Assembly: GCF_002149965.1 (NCBI RefSeq)
Contig: NZ_MSQB01000022.1
Coordinates: forward strand, 31,751-95,750
DNA length: 64,000 nt
From: Novosphingobium panipatense
GTDB lineage: Bacteria > Pseudomonadota > Alphaproteobacteria > Sphingomonadales > Sphingomonadaceae
Direction of reading: 5' to 3'
Position numbers and translations under genes: made by a program. Below are positions 48,736 to 56,466 of this stretch, in pieces (positions within the stretch are counted from its first letter, which is position 1; each line of letters begins with the position of its first letter). Under the pieces are notes generated by a model. That model saw only the letters and a list, made by a program, of their open reading frames with translations. It was not told the origin of the DNA and did not search any database.

Positions 48736-49503
48736 ATGACGAGAGCGAGCATGATGGCCGATAAAAATCCGAACGATGGGTCGGGTGAAACTGGGGAACA
48801 GCTTCCGCTTATGAGCGGGCGCTTGCATCACGCAGTGGCGCAGCGTCTGGCCACGCAAGTCGTCAATGGCAGCTATCCTGCCGGGCATGTCTTTCCTGCC
48901 GAAGTGGAGCATGCCGAGCTGCTGGGCGTATCGCGCTCGGTCCTGCGCGAGGCGTTCCGCATGCTGACGGCCAAGGGGCTGGTCAGCAGCCGCCCCAAGG
49001 CCGGAACCCGCGTCAACGAGCGCCGGATGTGGAACCTGCTCGACCCCGATGTGCTGTCCTGGCAGATCCAGTGCGGCGCCAGCGACGAATTCCTGCGCGA
49101 CTTGTTCGAACTGCGCCTCGTCGTCGAACCGCAAGCGGCAGAAATGGCCGCCCTGCGCCGCGACGAGCGCCAGTTGCTGGATATGGCGAATGCCCTGGAG
49201 GCCATGGAACGCTACACCCTCACCAGCCCCAAGGGGCGGGCGGCGGATATCCGTTTCCACGAGCTGCTGATGGAGGCCACCCGCAACGAGATGTTGCAGG
49301 CCCTGTCCAATTCGATCTCGACCGCGATCGCATCGACGACCACGATCAAGCACGCCAAGAAGGACAGTCCGCGCGATCCCATGCCCGAGCACTATGCCCT
49401 CTATGCGCAGATTGCCGAGCAGAACCCGGCGAAGGCCCGCAAGGCGATGATTACGCTTATCGAACTGGCCCATGCCGATACCCAGGTGGCACTGCGCCGC
49501 TGA
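48736..49503 (+). CDS. GntR family regulator, FadR subfamily
   Basis: A 255-residue FadR-type regulator. The HTH part has YPAGHVFPAEVEHAELLGVSRSVLREAFRMLTAKGLVSSRPKAGTRV in consecutive parts, followed by the FCD domain with LFELRLVVEPQAAEMAAL and RFHELLMEATRNEML. The start at 48736 has GAGCGAG-like context; MMADKN six codons on is an alternative. Operator-like TATACGATAT motifs lie before this gene, before GH127 immediately downstream and before GH2 at 7699. A repressor of hemicellulose or pectin sugar use, relieved by a sugar acid, is the natural inference. Confidence 0.92.
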   Translation: MTRASMMADKNPNDGSGETGEQLPLMSGRLHHAVAQRLATQVVNGSYPAGHVFPAEVEHAELLGVSRSVLREAFRMLTAKGLVSSRPKAGTRVNERRMWNLLDPDVLSWQIQCGASDEFLRDLFELRLVVEPQAAEMAALRRDERQLLDMANALEAMERYTLTSPKGRAADIRFHELLMEATRNEMLQALSNSISTAIASTTTIKHAKKDSPRDPMPEHYALYAQIAEQNPAKARKAMITLIELAHADTQVALRR

Positions 49504-49530
49504 CTTTGCGGAATTCCGACAAAGAAAGGA

Positions 49531-49573
49531 TTGACTTCGGGACCCCTCGGTTTATCAATACCGTATACGATAT
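49531..49573 (+). promoter_or_regulatory. Promoter and operator of the GH127 gene
   Basis: TTGACT at 49531-49536 and TATCAA at 49553-49558 form a sigma-70-type promoter with a 16-base spacer. The near-palindrome ATACCGTATACGATAT at 49558-49573 (one mismatched pair) overlaps the expected start point, the classic position for repression. Its right half carries the same TATACGATAT as the sites at 7631 and 48669. Confidence 0.6.
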
Positions 49574-49591
49574 TCGATAGGGGTTTTAAAA

Positions 49592-51952
49592 ATGCAGGCC
49601 AATCGGCGCGAATGGATGGCTGGCGTGGCGGCGCTCGCCATTTGCTCTGTCCCTCTCAAGGGCTTTGCCGCCGTTATCGCTCCCAAGCTGCCGATCAAGG
49701 CCAAGCCCCTGCCGCTGACCGACGTGCGCCTTGCGCCGTCCGACTATGCTACGGCGGTAGAGGTCAATGTCGACTACCTGATGTCGCTCAGCCCCGACCG
49801 GTTCCTGCATAACTTCCGCAAGTACGCGGGTCTCGAACCGAAGGCGCCGATCTACGGCGGCTGGGAATCGGACACGATCGCCGGCCACACGCTGGGCCAC
49901 TACATGACCGCGCTGGTCCTGGCCTGGCAGCAGACCGGCAACCCGGAATGCCGCCGCCGCGCCGACTACATCGTCGATGAACTCGCGGAATGCCAGGCGA
50001 AGCGCACGGACGGCTACATCGGTGCGCTCGGTCGCAAGACCAAGGACGGGAAGGTCGTCGACGGGCAGGAGATCTTCCCAGAGGTCATGCGTGGCGAGAT
50101 CAAGTCGGGCGGGTTCGACCTCAACGGCTCGTGGTCGCCGCTCTACACCGTCCACAAGTACTTCCAGGGCCTCCTCGACATCAATGCAGCCTGGGGCAAT
50201 GCCAAGGCGCTTCAGGTCGTCATCGGCCTCGGCGGCTATTTCGAGAAGGTCTTCGCCGCGCTCGACGACAAGCAGATGCAGGAACTGCTCGGCTGCGAAT
50301 ATGGCGGCCTGAACGAAAGCTATGCCGAACTCTATGCCCAGACCGGCGACCTGCGCTGGCTGAAGGTGGCGGAACGCATCTACGACAAGAAGGTGCTCGA
50401 CCCGCTGGTGGCGCAGGAAGACAAGCTGGCCAACTTCCACGCCAACACCCAGGTGCCCAAGCTGATCGGTCTGGCCCGCATCCATGAGCTGACCGGCAAG
50501 GACGAACCCGGCCGCGCCGCGCGTTTCTTCTGGGAGCGTGTGACGCAGCATCACAGCTACGTGATCGGCGGCAATGCCGACCGCGAATACTTCTTCGAGC
50601 CCGACACCGTGGCGCTGCACCTCACGGAATCGACCTGTGAGCACTGCAACACCTACAACATGCTCAAGCTGACCCGTCAGCTCTATTCCTGGCAGCCCGA
50701 CGGCGCGCTGTTCGACTATTACGAGCGCGCGCATCTCAACCACGTCATGTCGGCGCAGAACCCCGAAACCGGCGGCTTTACTTATATGACGCCGATGATG
50801 AGCGGTGCCCCGCGCGGCTATTCGGGTCCCGGCGAGGAAGCCTTCTGGTGCTGCGTCGGCTCGGGGATGGAAAGCCATGCCAAGCATGGCGATTCCATCT
50901 TCTGGGAAGGCGATGACACGTTCTTCGTCAACCTCTACATCCCCGCGACCGGGCAGTGGAAGGCGAAGGGCGCTGCCTTTACCATCGCCACCGAATACCC
51001 CTTCAAGTCCGACGTGAAGATCACCCTCGATGCGGTGAAGCAGGGCAAGTTCGCCGTTGCACTGCGCATTCCCGGCTGGTCGAACGGGAAGGCCACCGTA
51101 ACCGTCAACGGTGCGGCAGTGCCCGCCACGCCGGTCGGCGGCTATGCCGTGATCGACCGCCGCTGGAAGAAAGGCGACGTGATCGCGCTGAACCTGCCGC
51201 TCGAACTGCGCCTCGAAACCGCGCAGGGATCGCAGGACGTGGTGGCGGTCGTGCGCGGCCCGATGGTCATGGCGGCGGACCTTGGTCCTGCCGAGATGGA
51301 GTTCACCGGCGTCGAGCCCGCCATGGTGGGCGACAATCCGCTGGCCGCGTTCAAGCCGATCGTTTCGGACCGTCCGCGCTTCCAGACTACCGGCATCGTC
51401 CGCCCCGGCGACCGCATGTTCGTGCCGTTCTACAGCCAGTACGATCGCCGCAGCGCGGTCTATTTCAAGCGCTTCACCGAGAGCGGCTGGAAGACCGAGG
51501 AAGCCGCGTTCCTGGCCGAGCAGGCCCGCCAGAAGGACTTGGCCGCCCGCTCGATCGACGTGATGCATCTGGGCGAAATGCAGCCTGAGCGCGACCACGA
51601 GCTGACCTCGGAAATCTCCTATCCGGTCTCCTATCGTGGCCGCAATGGACGCGATGCCCGCTCGGGCGGCTTCTTCGAGTTCAAGATGAAGGTGAAGCCC
51701 GGCCCACTGCTGCTTCAGGCGAGCTATTGGGGCAGCGAGCGTTCGCGCGTGTTCGACATCCTGGTCGACAATGTGAAGATCGCCACCCAGAAGCTCGACA
51801 ACGACACGCCGGGCAAGTTCTTCGACGTGGACTATCCGCTGCCGGAGGCTCTTACCAAGGGCAAGAGCAGCGTAAAGGTGCGCTTCGTGCCGCATGACCG
51901 CAGCTCGGCCGGTCCGGTGTTCGGCGTGCGCCTGTTTACTGCCAAGAAGTGA
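49592..51952 (+). CDS. Glycoside hydrolase family 127 beta-L-arabinofuranosidase, exported
   Basis: A 786-residue GH127/146-type enzyme that removes beta-L-arabinofuranose from plant glycans. The leader MQANRREWMAGVAALAIC is Tat-like. The alpha/alpha-barrel shows APIYGGWESDTIAGHTLGHYMTAL and YTVHKYFQGLLD. The zinc and catalytic site is E350 and C352 in STCEHCNTYN plus C420-C421 in FWCCVGSG, matching the E-C and C-C pattern of the characterised enzyme HypBA1. Beta-sandwich domains follow. The gene is directly behind the GntR gene and has an operator over its promoter. Confidence 0.92.
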   Translation: MQANRREWMAGVAALAICSVPLKGFAAVIAPKLPIKAKPLPLTDVRLAPSDYATAVEVNVDYLMSLSPDRFLHNFRKYAGLEPKAPIYGGWESDTIAGHTLGHYMTALVLAWQQTGNPECRRRADYIVDELAECQAKRTDGYIGALGRKTKDGKVVDGQEIFPEVMRGEIKSGGFDLNGSWSPLYTVHKYFQGLLDINAAWGNAKALQVVIGLGGYFEKVFAALDDKQMQELLGCEYGGLNESYAELYAQTGDLRWLKVAERIYDKKVLDPLVAQEDKLANFHANTQVPKLIGLARIHELTGKDEPGRAARFFWERVTQHHSYVIGGNADREYFFEPDTVALHLTESTCEHCNTYNMLKLTRQLYSWQPDGALFDYYERAHLNHVMSAQNPETGGFTYMTPMMSGAPRGYSGPGEEAFWCCVGSGMESHAKHGDSIFWEGDDTFFVNLYIPATGQWKAKGAAFTIATEYPFKSDVKITLDAVKQGKFAVALRIPGWSNGKATVTVNGAAVPATPVGGYAVIDRRWKKGDVIALNLPLELRLETAQGSQDVVAVVRGPMVMAADLGPAEMEFTGVEPAMVGDNPLAAFKPIVSDRPRFQTTGIVRPGDRMFVPFYSQYDRRSAVYFKRFTESGWKTEEAAFLAEQARQKDLAARSIDVMHLGEMQPERDHELTSEISYPVSYRGRNGRDARSGGFFEFKMKVKPGPLLLQASYWGSERSRVFDILVDNVKIATQKLDNDTPGKFFDVDYPLPEALTKGKSSVKVRFVPHDRSSAGPVFGVRLFTAKK

Positions 51953-51962
51953 GCCTGTCCAA

Positions 51963-54791
51963 GTGAACCTGGCCTTGAGTGAAGACGTTGCCCTGACGAT
52001 CGCGGAGGCGGACGAACTCGCCCGCACCGTGCTCGAAGCCTGGGGCCTCGCGCCTGACCACGCCGCCGCCGTCGCCCACACCATGGTGTCGGGCGAGCGG
52101 GACGGTTGCACCTCGCACGGGCTCTACCGCCTCCTCGTCGCGGCCAATTCGGTCGAGCGCGGGGTGGTGGTGCCCGATGCGGTGCCCGAAGTGAGCGAAC
52201 CGGCGCAGGCGCTGGTCCGCGTGGACGGCAAGGGCGGTTTCGCCCAGCTTCCCTTCGAGCGCGGCATGCCGCTGCTGGTCGAGAAGGCTCGGAAGTTCGG
52301 TATTGCCGCCATGGCGTTGAACAACGTCGTCCACTTCGCCGCGCTCTGGCCGGAGGTCGAGGCGCTGGCGGAGCAGGGCCTCGTGGCTTTCGCCTTCACG
52401 CCGAGCCACTCCTGGGTCGCGCCTGCGGGCGGGACCAAGCCGGTGTTCGGCACCAATCCCATCGCTTTCGGCTGGCCGCGTCCAAATCGCGCGCCCTTCG
52501 TCTTCGACTTCGCCACCAGCGCGGTCGCGCGGGGCGAGATCGAACTGCATCGCCGCGCGGGCAAGGAAATCCCGCTCGACTGGGGCTACGATGCCGAAGG
52601 CAATCCGTCGAGCGATGCCAAGGCGGTGCTCGACGGCGCCATGCGCACCTTCGGCGGACACAAGGGTTCTGCGCTCGCGGCGATGGTCGAACTGGTAGCG
52701 GGGCCGCTGATCGGTGACATGACCAGCGCGGAATCGATGGCCGCGGACCAGGACCGCGGCGGTTCTCCGATCGGCGGCGAGTTCATCATCGCCATTGATC
52801 CGGCAGGCTTCCTTGGCGCGGGTGTGGAAGAGCACTTGCGCCGGGCGGAAGCGATGTTCGACATGATCGAAGGGCAGGGCGCTCGCCTGCCGGGATCGCG
52901 CCGCCTGATCGCGCGCGCGCGATCCGACAAGGAGGGGCTGCGCATTCCCGCCAAGCTCCACCAGGATATTCTCGAGGTTCTCGAAAGGGGAAATGACGTG
53001 AAGAATTCGGTTGGCCGGGCCATGATGATGGCCGGCGCCGCACTGGTCGCCACGCCTGCGGTTTCGGGCGCGGCAGCAGCCGCTCCTGCCGCGAAGGTTT
53101 CCCAGAAGCAGACGGCGGATCAGGCTTTCGAGGCAATCTACACCGCCGAATACGAATGGCGCCAGAAGCAGATCGGCCCCTGCGAGGATACGCCCAAGGA
53201 CAGCAAGATCGTCCTGCCCGACCTCGGCCCCAAGGCGCAGGCAGACCGTCTCGCCTGCTGGACCAAGGTGGAAGGCCAGCTTGCCGCCATCGACCAGAAG
53301 CAGCTCTCGCCCGCCAATCGCGTGAACTTCGCGGTCTACAAGGGCCAGGTCGACGCGCTTCTGGCCTCACAGCGCTTCCGGGACTACGAAAAGCCATTCA
53401 ACGCCGACACCAGCTTCTGGGGCGATCTGGCCGACTGGGCGCGCAACCCGGTGAAGGACAAGGCGGCCGCCGACAACTACCTCGAAATGCTGCGCGAGAT
53501 CCCGCGCTACTACGACCAGCAGATCGAGAACATGCGCGCTGGCCTGAAGCGCGGCTTCACTGGCCCGCAGATCACGCTGACCGGGCGCGACAAGGGCATC
53601 GAACTGGTGACCCAGGCCAAGTCGGTCGACGCTTCGCCGTTCTACGAGCCGTTCCGCAAGCTGCCCGCGACGATCCCTGCCGCCGAGCAGGAAAAGCTGC
53701 GCGCAGAGGCCCGCAAGCTGATCACGGACGGTGTCGTCCCCGCGCACGTCAAGCTGCTCGCCTTCATGCGTAATGAATACGAGAAGGGCGCGCGCAAGAC
53801 GCTGGCGGCTTATGACCTGCCGGACGGCAAGGCCTATTACCAGTCGAAGATCGCTGAGTTCGTCACGCTCGACAAGACGCCGGAGGAAATCCACCAGATC
53901 GGCCTCAGCGAGATGGCGCGCATCCGTTCGCAGATGAACGAGGTGATGCAGCAGGTGGAGTTCAAAGGCGACCTCAAGGCCTTCCTGCACTTCCTGCGCA
54001 CCGATCCGCAGTTCTATCCCAAGACCCCGAACGAGTTGCTCTACCGCGCGGCCTGGATCGCCAAGCAGTTCGACGGCAAGGCCGACCAGTTCTTCGGCCA
54101 CATGCCGCGCAGCCGCTTTGCCATCAAGCCGGTGCCGGATGACATCGCACCGTTCTATACCGGCGGTCGCGGCGGTCCGGGGATCTACCTCGTCAATACC
54201 TACGATCTGCCGAGCCGTCCGTTCTACTCGCAAGTCGCGCTGACGCTGCACGAGTCCGCGCCGGGCCATGCCATGCAGATGCCGCTGGCCATGGAGAACA
54301 AGGACCTCCCCGCCTTCCGCCGCGACACCTATCTCTCCGCCTATGGCGAGGGCTGGGCGCTCTATTGCGAGGCGCTGGGCGAGGACATGGGCATGTACGA
54401 AACGCCCTACGACCGCTTCGGCATGCTGAGCTATCAGGCCTGGCGCGCCTCGCGTCTGGTGGTCGATACCGGCATCCACGCCATGGGCTGGAGCCGTGAG
54501 CAGGCGCAGCAGTACTTCCGCGACAATACCGCGCTGTCCGATCACGAGATCGAGACCGAAGTGGACCGCTACATCTCCTGGCCTGGCCAGGCGCTGTCCT
54601 ACTACATGGGCCAGCTAGCTTTCGTGGATGCGCGCAAGAAGGCGGAGACCGCGCTTGGTCCCAAGTTCAACATTCGCGCCTTCCACGATGCGGTGTTGGA
54701 ACTGGGCGGCGTGCCGCTTCCGCTGATCGACCAGCGTGTCGATCAGTTGATCAAGGACGGCGGCAAGGGGCCCTATCCCGACGAGGAATGA
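51963..54791 (+). CDS. Ldh family oxidoreductase continuous in frame with a DUF885 peptidase
   Basis: One reading frame of 942 codons from GTG 51963. Codons 1-345 are a complete malate/L-lactate dehydrogenase (Ldh2) family NAD(P)-oxidoreductase: ERDGCTSHGLYRL, KFGIAAMALNNVVHFAALWPEVEALAEQGL, TKPVFGTNPIAFGWP and GGHKGSALAAMVELVAGPL. No stop codon separates it from the DUF885 metallopeptidase that follows, which has its own export-like hydrophobic segment, HESAPGHAMQ zinc motif and internal GTG start. A cytosolic oxidoreductase joined to an exported peptidase is odd; loss of a stop codon or an assembly error is likely. The Ldh part may act on a sugar-derived keto acid. Confidence 0.75.
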   Translation: MNLALSEDVALTIAEADELARTVLEAWGLAPDHAAAVAHTMVSGERDGCTSHGLYRLLVAANSVERGVVVPDAVPEVSEPAQALVRVDGKGGFAQLPFERGMPLLVEKARKFGIAAMALNNVVHFAALWPEVEALAEQGLVAFAFTPSHSWVAPAGGTKPVFGTNPIAFGWPRPNRAPFVFDFATSAVARGEIELHRRAGKEIPLDWGYDAEGNPSSDAKAVLDGAMRTFGGHKGSALAAMVELVAGPLIGDMTSAESMAADQDRGGSPIGGEFIIAIDPAGFLGAGVEEHLRRAEAMFDMIEGQGARLPGSRRLIARARSDKEGLRIPAKLHQDILEVLERGNDVKNSVGRAMMMAGAALVATPAVSGAAAAAPAAKVSQKQTADQAFEAIYTAEYEWRQKQIGPCEDTPKDSKIVLPDLGPKAQADRLACWTKVEGQLAAIDQKQLSPANRVNFAVYKGQVDALLASQRFRDYEKPFNADTSFWGDLADWARNPVKDKAAADNYLEMLREIPRYYDQQIENMRAGLKRGFTGPQITLTGRDKGIELVTQAKSVDASPFYEPFRKLPATIPAAEQEKLRAEARKLITDGVVPAHVKLLAFMRNEYEKGARKTLAAYDLPDGKAYYQSKIAEFVTLDKTPEEIHQIGLSEMARIRSQMNEVMQQVEFKGDLKAFLHFLRTDPQFYPKTPNELLYRAAWIAKQFDGKADQFFGHMPRSRFAIKPVPDDIAPFYTGGRGGPGIYLVNTYDLPSRPFYSQVALTLHESAPGHAMQMPLAMENKDLPAFRRDTYLSAYGEGWALYCEALGEDMGMYETPYDRFGMLSYQAWRASRLVVDTGIHAMGWSREQAQQYFRDNTALSDHEIETEVDRYISWPGQALSYYMGQLAFVDARKKAETALGPKFNIRAFHDAVLELGGVPLPLIDQRVDQLIKDGGKGPYPDEE
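52998..54791 (+). CDS. DUF885 family metallopeptidase, internal start
   Basis: From GTG 52998, preceded by AAAGGGGA at 8 bases, this part is a normal 597-residue DUF885 protein. The N-terminus VKNSVGRAMMMAGAALVATPAVSGAAAAAPA looks like a signal peptide in two parts (charged start, hydrophobic core, AxA end). The zinc site is HESAPGHAMQ with a downstream Glu in YGEGWALYCEALGEDMG. DUF885 enzymes are related to gluzincin peptidases and are often exported. It is likely made separately as well as, or instead of, the fusion with Ldh. Confidence 0.75.
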   Translation: MKNSVGRAMMMAGAALVATPAVSGAAAAAPAAKVSQKQTADQAFEAIYTAEYEWRQKQIGPCEDTPKDSKIVLPDLGPKAQADRLACWTKVEGQLAAIDQKQLSPANRVNFAVYKGQVDALLASQRFRDYEKPFNADTSFWGDLADWARNPVKDKAAADNYLEMLREIPRYYDQQIENMRAGLKRGFTGPQITLTGRDKGIELVTQAKSVDASPFYEPFRKLPATIPAAEQEKLRAEARKLITDGVVPAHVKLLAFMRNEYEKGARKTLAAYDLPDGKAYYQSKIAEFVTLDKTPEEIHQIGLSEMARIRSQMNEVMQQVEFKGDLKAFLHFLRTDPQFYPKTPNELLYRAAWIAKQFDGKADQFFGHMPRSRFAIKPVPDDIAPFYTGGRGGPGIYLVNTYDLPSRPFYSQVALTLHESAPGHAMQMPLAMENKDLPAFRRDTYLSAYGEGWALYCEALGEDMGMYETPYDRFGMLSYQAWRASRLVVDTGIHAMGWSREQAQQYFRDNTALSDHEIETEVDRYISWPGQALSYYMGQLAFVDARKKAETALGPKFNIRAFHDAVLELGGVPLPLIDQRVDQLIKDGGKGPYPDEE

Positions 54792-54825
54792 TTTACTGAC
54801 GGCGTAGCTGCGAGGATCCAGAAAA

Positions 54826-54861
54826 GGCGCCGGAGACCAAAACCGTCTCCGGCGCCTTTTT
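54826..54861 (+). terminator. Rho-independent terminator after the DUF885 gene
   Basis: GGCGCCGGAGAC (54826-54837) and its exact complement (54845-54856) enclose a 7-base loop and are followed by TTTTT. It is a strong plus-strand terminator 35 bases after the stop codon. Confidence 0.9.
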
Positions 54862-55101
54862 CGATTTCGTTTCGCACACGCAAAATTGCCGGTGGTGCAA
54901 TTCAGCGCTTATCGTCCTGCGAAGGTGCGACGCGGAAGTTTGATTGCAGTTCATGCATGCGGACTCGGCAACATTCAGCGAATTAAAATTGCAAAATATG
55001 CAATCAAACTGGATTTGCTTGCATTTGCAGCAATGGCGATATCGAGCCACATATTGGCAATGTTGCAATGCAGCACGCTGCTGCCTCCAAGGTATTTTCC
55101 G
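54862..55101. other. AT-richer intergenic stretch with clustered TGCAA/TTGCA elements
   Basis: The stretch is clearly lower in GC than its surroundings. ATTGCA-AAATA-TGCAAT at 54988-55004 is an interrupted palindrome, and TTGCATTTGCAGCAA at 55019-55033 and TTGCAATGCAGCA at 55063-55075 repeat the same words. This looks like a multi-site promoter for the small frame that follows. Confidence 0.4.
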
Positions 55102-55266
55102 ATGTTCTCGCTGATGTCCCTCTATTTCGCCTATCGCCGTGATGTCGTCGTGGCCGAGCGCTACATGCCCGCGCTGTCGCAAGGTCAGGAAGCGCAGGAA
55201 CCGGCGGTTTCCGTTGAAGCCACGGTCGAAGCACCGGCTGCGAGCGAACTGCCGCTGGCAGCCTGA
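55102..55266 (+). CDS. Small hypothetical protein
   Basis: A possible 54-residue protein starting MFSLMSLYFAYRRDVVVAERYMPALSQ and ending in an Ala/Glu/Pro-rich tail. AAGG lies 12 bases upstream. The frame stays open further 5' to 54886, but that part has poor codon use. I do not recognise a family. Its promoter region carries repeated TGCAA words. It converges on the DUF2236 gene with 19 bases between. Confidence 0.45.
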   Translation: MFSLMSLYFAYRRDVVVAERYMPALSQGQEAQEPAVSVEATVEAPAASELPLAA

Positions 55267-55285
55267 CCGGGCCGCTCCGTGCGGT

Positions 55286-56143
55286 TCATTGCGGTTTGGC
55301 GAAGGCCCAGCGTATCGTTCCGGCCATCGCCAGCGTTCCCGCCAGGGCCGGAAGCCCGGCCAGGCCCGGACGTTTGATCGCCAGCATCGTGCGGGCAAAA
55401 GGCGGCAGGAGATCCACCGCTGCCGTTCCCAATGTGCGCATCACGCGGCCGGGGCGTCGCCCCTCATCGCCTTCCAACAGGAAGCGCGCGACTTCGCGGG
55501 CGGCAGTTCCGCCGCCTAGATCGCCCCGAAACTCAGCCATAAGCGAGTGCGCCTCTGCCCGGCTGCGCGGTACTGGAGATGCGCCCAGCATTTCCCCGAC
55601 CACGGCCGTCTGCTCGAAGTACCGATCCTGCGCGCGCGGCGGCATGCCGGGGTCGGCGTAAGTCAGATAGGCTTCCAGAAAACTGGTCGTTTCAGCCAGA
55701 TGGACCCAGGCCAGCACGCGCGGGTCGGTGGCGGAATAAGGTTGCCCGCTGGGCAGGTGCCCTGTCAAACGCGCATGTATCGCGTTCACCGTCGCAACGG
55801 CGCGGGCCGCGTCGCGGCGGTCGCCATAGGTCGTCACGGCAATGAAGCGTGCCGTCCTGCGCAAGCGCCCCTGCACGTCCTCGCGAAAATCTGAATGGTC
55901 GAGAACGCCCTGTAGCGCGGCCGGGTGGAGCATCTGCAGCATCAGTGCCCGCATACCGCCGACCATCATCGCCACGACATCGGCATGGACCATGCGGATC
56001 GGACTGTCCTGCTCGAACAGGGCGTGATCGGAAGGCACGATCGGCGCTTCGCCCCGCTTGGCGTCGTTGAAGACCGCGCGAACCTGCCGCACGAGAAGTT
56101 TTCGCACCGCGTCTGAAGGTCGGGTGATGTTCAGCGCCGCCAT
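55286..56143 (-). CDS. Oxygenase MpaB family protein (DUF2236)
   Basis: A 285-residue DUF2236 protein. SPIRMVHADVVAMMVGGMRALMLQMLHPAALQGVLDHSDFRED holds the conserved His of the heme-binding family; then FIAVTTYGDRRDAARAVATVNAIHARL and DPRVLAWVHLAETTSFLEAYLTY with the second conserved His. The best known members are heme-containing oxygenases such as latex-clearing protein and MpaB. The start at 56143 gives MAALNITRPSD; the longer frame to 56518 overlaps a hairpin and has no homology. Substrate unknown. Confidence 0.85.
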   Translation of the reverse strand: MAALNITRPSDAVRKLLVRQVRAVFNDAKRGEAPIVPSDHALFEQDSPIRMVHADVVAMMVGGMRALMLQMLHPAALQGVLDHSDFREDVQGRLRRTARFIAVTTYGDRRDAARAVATVNAIHARLTGHLPSGQPYSATDPRVLAWVHLAETTSFLEAYLTYADPGMPPRAQDRYFEQTAVVGEMLGASPVPRSRAEAHSLMAEFRGDLGGGTAAREVARFLLEGDEGRRPGRVMRTLGTAAVDLLPPFARTMLAIKRPGLAGLPALAGTLAMAGTIRWAFAKPQ

Positions 56144-56466
56144 GGCGCCATCTTGCCCCAAATCCTCCTGCCATGACAGCGCGGCGTGAGCGGCGCGTCT
56201 GTAACCTCCAAAAAGAAAGCCGGTCCATGGACCGGCTTGAAAAGTTTTGGGAGAGGATGCCTGAAAGGCCCGTTCCTGTTGCCTCATGTTGCGATGCAGC
56301 GCAATAGACAAATTTGCATGTGCAGTTGCAGCATCGTCCGGGCGTTGCTCGGTGGACGGCGGGGATTGCTTCCCTCGCGCTGCGATGTACCGTGGGAGCA
56401 AATCACACGATGTGGGATCGGGCCTCGCGCAGACTGTGCGGCGTTTGTGATCTGGCCGGAGCAACG
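56144..56466. other. Intergenic region between DUF2236 and GH28 genes
   Basis: The stretch holds a strong minus-strand hairpin with T-run at 56210-56238 that no minus-strand gene to its right explains, and TTGCA-rich words around 56310-56330. It must also contain the promoter of the GH28 gene, although no consensus promoter stands out. Confidence 0.5.
56210..56238 (-). terminator. Minus-strand terminator, possibly of a small RNA
   Basis: A 22-bp perfect palindrome centred on CCGGTCCATGGACCGG (56217-56238) is followed on the minus strand by TTCTTTTT. No minus-strand gene ends here: DUF2236 starts 67 bases further on. It may end a small RNA transcribed from about 56330, whose last part has an unpaired pyrimidine run (TCCTCTCCC). 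Confidence 0.6.

Noticed and set aside
49586..52111. 841-codon minus-strand frame
   Set aside because: Antisense to GH127; no recognisable protein features.
54886..55101. 5' extension of the small gene at 55102
   Set aside because: The extension runs through the AT-rich TGCAA cluster and has atypical codons; the later ATG has a better context.
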